The notes under the pieces: generated by a model
Told to the model about the DNA's origin: nothing
The model's database searches: none
The model's input: the letters and a program-made list of their open reading frames with translations, nothing else
From: CAYLLD01 sp964425135
Lineage (GTDB): Bacteria > Pseudomonadota > Alphaproteobacteria > Rhodobacterales > Rhodobacteraceae
Length of the DNA: 42,874 nucleotides
Assembly (NCBI GenBank): GCA_964425135.1
Contig: CAYRKW010000023.1
Coordinates: forward strand, 1 to 42,874
Direction: 5' to 3'
Shown here: one piece after another, positions 39,721 to 42,874 of the stretch
Numbering within the stretch: the first letter of the stretch is position 1
How the letters are laid out: each line of letters starts with the position of its first letter
Made by a program: the position numbers and the translations under genes

Positions 39721-41190
39721 TCAGACGCTCATACAGATGTATTTCATTTCCAGAAAATCCTCGATCCCGTGGTGGGAGCCTTCGCGCCCAAGACCGGATT
39801 GTTTGATGCCACCAAACGGGGCGACCTCGGTGGAGATGAGGCCTGTGTTGACGCCGACCATGCCGTATTCGAGCTCTTCGGCGACTTTATAGACGCGGGA
39901 GAGGTCGCGGGCGTAGAAATAGCTGGCGAGGCCGAAGATCGTATCGTTGGCTTGGGCGATCACATCATCGACGTCAGTGAAGCGGAAGAGCGGCGCGACA
40001 GGGCCGAAGGTTTCTTCGGTTGCAACCGCCATATCCTTTGTCACCTCGGTCAGGATGGTTGGTTCGAAGAAGGTGCCGCCAAGTTCGTGGCGTTTGCCGC
40101 CCGTTAGCAGCTTGGCGCCTTTGGAGGTGGCGTTTTCGATATGCTCTTCGACTTTTTCGACCGCGCCCATGTTGATCAGCGGGCCGGTACCGACGCCCTC
40201 GTCGAGCCCATCGCCGATGGACATGTTTGCAACCGCGGCAGCGAGTTTTTGGGAAAATTCGTCATAGACGCCGTCTTGCACATAGAGGCGGTTGGCGCAG
40301 ACGCAGGTTTGGCCGTTGTTGCGGTATTTGGAGATCATCGCGCCTTCGACAGCCGCGTCGATATCTGCGTCGTCAAAGACAATGAACGGCGCGTTACCGC
40401 CCAGTTCCATAGAGACTTTCATCACTTGCTCGGCGCATTGCGAGAGCAGGATGCGGCCCACTTCGGTGGAGCCTGTGAAGGTCAGTTTGCGCACTTTTGG
40501 GTTGTCGCAAAACTCTTTGCCCATTGCGGAGGCCGACGACGAGGTCAGGACCGACAGAACGCCTTTTGGAACGCCTGCGCGTTCTGCGAGCACGGCCATG
40601 GACAGCGCTGAAAGCGGTGTTTCTTTGGCGGGGCGCGCAACGAAGGCGCAGCCCACTGCGAGGGCTGGTGCGACTTTGCGGGCGATCATGGCGTTGGGGA
40701 AATTCCACGGGGTGATGGAGGCGACCACGCCGACAGGTTGTTTGATGACGGTGATGCGTTTGTCTTCCTGATGGCCTGGAATGGTTTCGCCGTAGACGCG
40801 TTTGGCTTCTTCAGCGAACCATTCGATGAAGGAGGCACCGTAGAGGACCTCGCCTTTGGCCTCGGCGAAGGGTTTGCCCATTTCAGCCGTCAGGATGCGG
40901 CCCAGATCGTCGGCGTTTTCGACCATCAGCTCGTACCATTTGCGCAAGATCGCGGCGCGGTCTTTGCCAGTGCGTTTGGCCCAGTCTTTTTGAGCCTCGT
41001 GGGCAGCATCAATCGCGCGTTTTGCGTCCTCGATACTGACATCGGCCACTTCGGCCAACACGTCGCCGCGCGCGGGGTTGGTCACAGCGAAAGTCGTATT
41101 GCCGGACATCCATTTGCCGCCGACATACGCGCTGCCGGTCAGCAGGGTCGGGTCATTCAAAAGCGAAGCAAGATCGGTTTGGTCTAACAT
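39721..41190 (-). CDS. gabD: NAD(P)+-dependent succinate-semialdehyde dehydrogenase
   Basis: A 489-aa aldehyde dehydrogenase of the GabD branch: PWNFPNAMIARK (oxyanion Asn163), FTGSTEVGR, general base Glu262 in MELGGNAP and catalytic Cys296 in NGQTCVCANR. The second Cys two positions later is typical of SSADH. EETFGPVAPLFRF and APFGGIKQSGLGREGSHHGIEDFLEMKYIC close the fold. Start 41190 follows GAGAG on the minus strand; the 40-residue upstream extension is not family-like. It oxidises succinic semialdehyde to succinate for the TCA cycle. At positions 186-187 it has Arg-Pro where most ALDHs have Lys-Pro. Confidence 0.93.
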   Translation of the reverse strand: MLDQTDLASLLNDPTLLTGSAYVGGKWMSGNTTFAVTNPARGDVLAEVADVSIEDAKRAIDAAHEAQKDWAKRTGKDRAAILRKWYELMVENADDLGRILTAEMGKPFAEAKGEVLYGASFIEWFAEEAKRVYGETIPGHQEDKRITVIKQPVGVVASITPWNFPNAMIARKVAPALAVGCAFVARPAKETPLSALSMAVLAERAGVPKGVLSVLTSSSASAMGKEFCDNPKVRKLTFTGSTEVGRILLSQCAEQVMKVSMELGGNAPFIVFDDADIDAAVEGAMISKYRNNGQTCVCANRLYVQDGVYDEFSQKLAAAVANMSIGDGLDEGVGTGPLINMGAVEKVEEHIENATSKGAKLLTGGKRHELGGTFFEPTILTEVTKDMAVATEETFGPVAPLFRFTDVDDVIAQANDTIFGLASYFYARDLSRVYKVAEELEYGMVGVNTGLISTEVAPFGGIKQSGLGREGSHHGIEDFLEMKYICMSV

Positions 41191-41381
41191 GGGGCACTCT
41201 CGTTTGAGGGGAAAATCTGGATCGAACACAAATTGCACAAACGGGTGGGCGACCGCAAGGGTACGGGCGATATTTGCGGTTTTGACTTGAGGGGATTTCT
41301 GACGACGCATGAGGTTGTTGCGATGCGTGTCTGTTGGGATATGGTGCGCTTGAGTGATGCCTGGATGTGCGGAGACGACTT

Positions 41382-42476
41382 ATGAAAATCCCTTCAACGA
41401 TGCATGCGATGGTCCTGACCGCCCATGGCGGGCCGGACGTTTTGGAGTATCGGGACGATTGGCCTGTGCCAAAGCCGTCTGCGCATCAGGTATTGGTCAA
41501 GATTGGCGCGTGCGGGATGAACAACACGGATATCAACACGCGGTCTGGTTGGTACTCGAAATCCGTGTCGGATGCGACGACGGGGGATGCGTATTCGGAG
41601 GTGGGCGAGGAAGATCCGTCCTGGGGCGGCGCGCCGATCACCTTTCCGCGCATTCAAGGGGCGGATGCGGTTGGCGAGGTTGTCGCGGTTGGCGCGCAGG
41701 CTGATGGGGCGCTTTTGGGCAAGCGCGTGATGATCGATTGCTGGATGCGCGATTGGGACGATCCGCACAACAAGGACAAGACCGGGTATTTCGGGTCGGA
41801 ATGCGATGGCGGGTTTGCGCAATATGCGGTGGTGGATCATCGGAATGTGGGGGTGGTGGAGAGCGCGCTTGGTGATGCGGAACTGGCGACCTTTTCCTGC
41901 TCTTACACAACAGCCGAAGGGATGCTGTCGCGCGCAGGTGTTGAGGCGCGGGATGTTGTGCTGATCACGGGGGCGTCTGGCGGTGTTGGTTCTGCGCTCA
42001 TTCAGCTTGCCAAACGGCGCGGGGCGCGGGTGGTGTGTCTTGCGAGCGAGAGCAAGCATGCGGATTTGGCCAAGCTGGAGCCGGATGCGATTTTGCCGCG
42101 CGCACCGGGCAATTTAAAGGACGCATTGAGGAACACGATCGGGCAGGATCATGTGAGCGTGGTCGCGGATATTGTTGGCGGCGATGGGTTTGCGTCGGTG
42201 ATCGATGTGCTGGAGCGCGGCGGGCGGTATACGTGTTCGGGCGCGATTGCGGGGCCGATTGTGGAGCTTGATTTGCGGACGTTCTATTTGCGCGATCTGA
42301 CGTTCACCGGATCGACTGTGCTGCCGCCGCAGATATTCCGTGATGTGGTGCGCTATATCGAAAACGGGGATTTGAAACCGATGCTGAGCGCGACGTATCC
42401 TCTACAAGACCTGCGGGTGGCACAGGCGGCGTTTGTGGCCAAGCAGCACACGGGGAATATTGTGATTGTGCCTTAG
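41382..42476 (+). CDS. Zinc-less MDR oxidoreductase (quinone oxidoreductase-like)
   Basis: A 364-aa medium-chain dehydrogenase/reductase. GroES-like N-terminal domain MVLTAHGGPDVLEYRDDWPVPKPSAHQVLVKIGACGMNNTDI, then the NADPH motif VLITGASGGVGSALIQLAKRRGARV. No structural-zinc Cys cluster is present, as in quinone oxidoreductases. An extra loop (DCWMRDWDDPHNKDKTGYFG) is present before the FAQYAVV strand. GGAGA lies 6 bp before ATG 41382; the five extra upstream codons are not needed. It is divergent from gabD across 191 bp. The substrate is unknown. Confidence 0.9.
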   Translation: MKIPSTMHAMVLTAHGGPDVLEYRDDWPVPKPSAHQVLVKIGACGMNNTDINTRSGWYSKSVSDATTGDAYSEVGEEDPSWGGAPITFPRIQGADAVGEVVAVGAQADGALLGKRVMIDCWMRDWDDPHNKDKTGYFGSECDGGFAQYAVVDHRNVGVVESALGDAELATFSCSYTTAEGMLSRAGVEARDVVLITGASGGVGSALIQLAKRRGARVVCLASESKHADLAKLEPDAILPRAPGNLKDALRNTIGQDHVSVVADIVGGDGFASVIDVLERGGRYTCSGAIAGPIVELDLRTFYLRDLTFTGSTVLPPQIFRDVVRYIENGDLKPMLSATYPLQDLRVAQAAFVAKQHTGNIVIVP

Positions 42477-42571
42477 GCGCTCGATTTAGGTCTGTTGGGG
42501 CGATATGCGGGGCGACTTGGTTAACGCAGCGCTCGCGGCCTTGTTTTACTGGGTTAACGGGGTGTTGCGCG

Positions 42572-42623
42572 ATGCACATCCTATGCACAAGGTATGCACA
42601 ATCCATGCACAGTGGGATGCACG
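42572..42623. repeat. Five-unit 11-bp phased ATGCAC array
   Basis: ATGCAC starts at 42572, 42583, 42594, 42605 and 42617 (steps 11, 11, 11, 12); four copies extend to ATGCACA. The second and third, CTATGCACA and GTATGCACA, differ by one base from the DnaA-box consensus TTATNCACA. GGTTAACG precedes the first unit by 20 bp. Confidence 0.75.
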
Positions 42624-42691
42624 GGGCCGCGGAGGTTAATCGGAGCGGGCGGGGATTTTTAGCATGAGGCAACAGTCATATAAGAGTGCCC

Positions 42692-42713
42692 GACCCGGAT
42701 TTGATCCGGGGTC
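42692..42713. repeat. REP-like palindrome GACCCGGAT...ATCCGGGGTC
   Basis: Inverted arms GACCCGGAT and ATCCGGGGTC (one extra G) around TTG. Related in sequence to the palindrome 22 bp downstream. Confidence 0.65.
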
Positions 42714-42734
42714 TGGGTGCTAAAACTGCGAGAG

Positions 42735-42755
42735 GTCCCGGCTCAAGGCCGGGAC
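42735..42755. repeat. REP-like palindrome GTCCCGGC-TCAAG-GCCGGGAC
   Basis: An 8-bp perfect stem with a 5-nt loop, the same design as the copy inside the DapA-family gene at 14709. This GTCCCGG/CCGGGAC form is a common interspersed palindrome in alphaproteobacteria. Confidence 0.8.
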
Positions 42756-42874
42756 GGGTGTCTTGGGGGGGCAGGAGTACCATAACCCCTGCGTCAGCAC
42801 GACGTATTGCGGCATTTGAGCGATACGGCTGCCTGCGTTTTGCGAAGCGCACACTAAAGGCTTAGCGGGTGTGC

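Larger units (their letters stand above)
42477..42874. other. 398-bp non-coding right end
   Basis: No supported gene. It contains GGTTAAC at 42519 and 42552 (33 bp apart), the phased ATGCAC array, two REP-like palindromes and, at the very edge, GCACAC...GTGTGC arms. A minus-strand frame is open from the edge down to about 42722, but its coding status cannot be judged. Confidence 0.6.

Noticed and set aside
42572..42623. Calling the ATGCAC array a replication origin
   Set aside because: DnaA-box matches are imperfect, and there is no AT-rich unwinding region or neighbouring dnaA, hemE or parAB gene. Left as a repeat with DnaA-like units.
42722..42873. Minus-strand frame open to the right edge that could be the 3' end of a gene
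   Set aside because: About 50 codons, ending in the REP palindrome, with no recognisable motif. The sequence beyond the edge is needed to decide.

Overview
The window looks like the chromosome of a marine alphaproteobacterium of the Rhodobacteraceae (Roseobacter group). This rests on several things: high GC, a 2-oxoglutarate dehydrogenase operon whose E2 has two lipoyl domains, many catabolic modules each paired with a GntR or LacI regulator, a dimethylglycine-dehydrogenase-like FAD/GcvT fusion, an MttB-family methyltransferase, a CtrA-type TTAA-N7-TTAAC box, and no rRNA, tRNA, phage or IS genes. The taxonomy is inferred from gene content, not from a marker search.

Layout. (1) 1-6.5 kb, + strand: 3' end of sucA, then odhB, MAPEG protein, glyoxalase-like protein, lpdA, an SMP-30 lactonase and trpA. 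(2) 6.5-12.7 kb: an FMN 2-hydroxyacid dehydrogenase on the minus strand, divergent from a GntR regulator, an AbrB-type membrane protein and a 1069-aa reductive dehalogenase fused to its own flavin/[2Fe-2S] reductase. (3) 12.7-19.8 kb: a GntR regulator beside a 20-bp perfect palindrome, a DapA-family lyase, an aldehyde dehydrogenase, an inserted BrnT/BrnA toxin-antitoxin pair, an MttB-family methyltransferase and a PuuB-like amine oxidase. This may be an N-methylated-amine catabolic unit. (4) 19.9-29.2 kb: a coupled operon of MalK-type ATPase, binding protein, two permeases, two SnoaL/NTF2-fold proteins, a histidinol-dehydrogenase homologue and a LacI regulator. A third SnoaL protein is divergent across a gap holding two LacI-type operator candidates. 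(5) 29.3-31.9 kb: an orphan FliM/FliN-like protein, an 887-bp gene-free gap with hairpins and a CtrA-type box, and a HAD phosphatase. (6) 32-42.5 kb: a DMGDH-like fusion plus zinc alcohol dehydrogenase, GNAT, enolase-superfamily dehydratase, pirin, a beta-hydroxyacid dehydrogenase convergent with succinate-semialdehyde dehydrogenase, and a quinone-oxidoreductase-like MDR enzyme. (7) 42.5 kb to the end: non-coding, with a phased ATGCAC array and two REP-like palindromes.

The genes fit scavenging of small organic solutes (methylated amines, polyols or sulfonates, possibly organohalides) feeding the TCA cycle. Region 4 is the best candidate for an undescribed pathway. The most unusual non-coding signals are two five-unit arrays with the same 11-11-11-12 bp spacing, and a GAGTATTT/GGATATTT element found in every convergent gap larger than about 50 bp.
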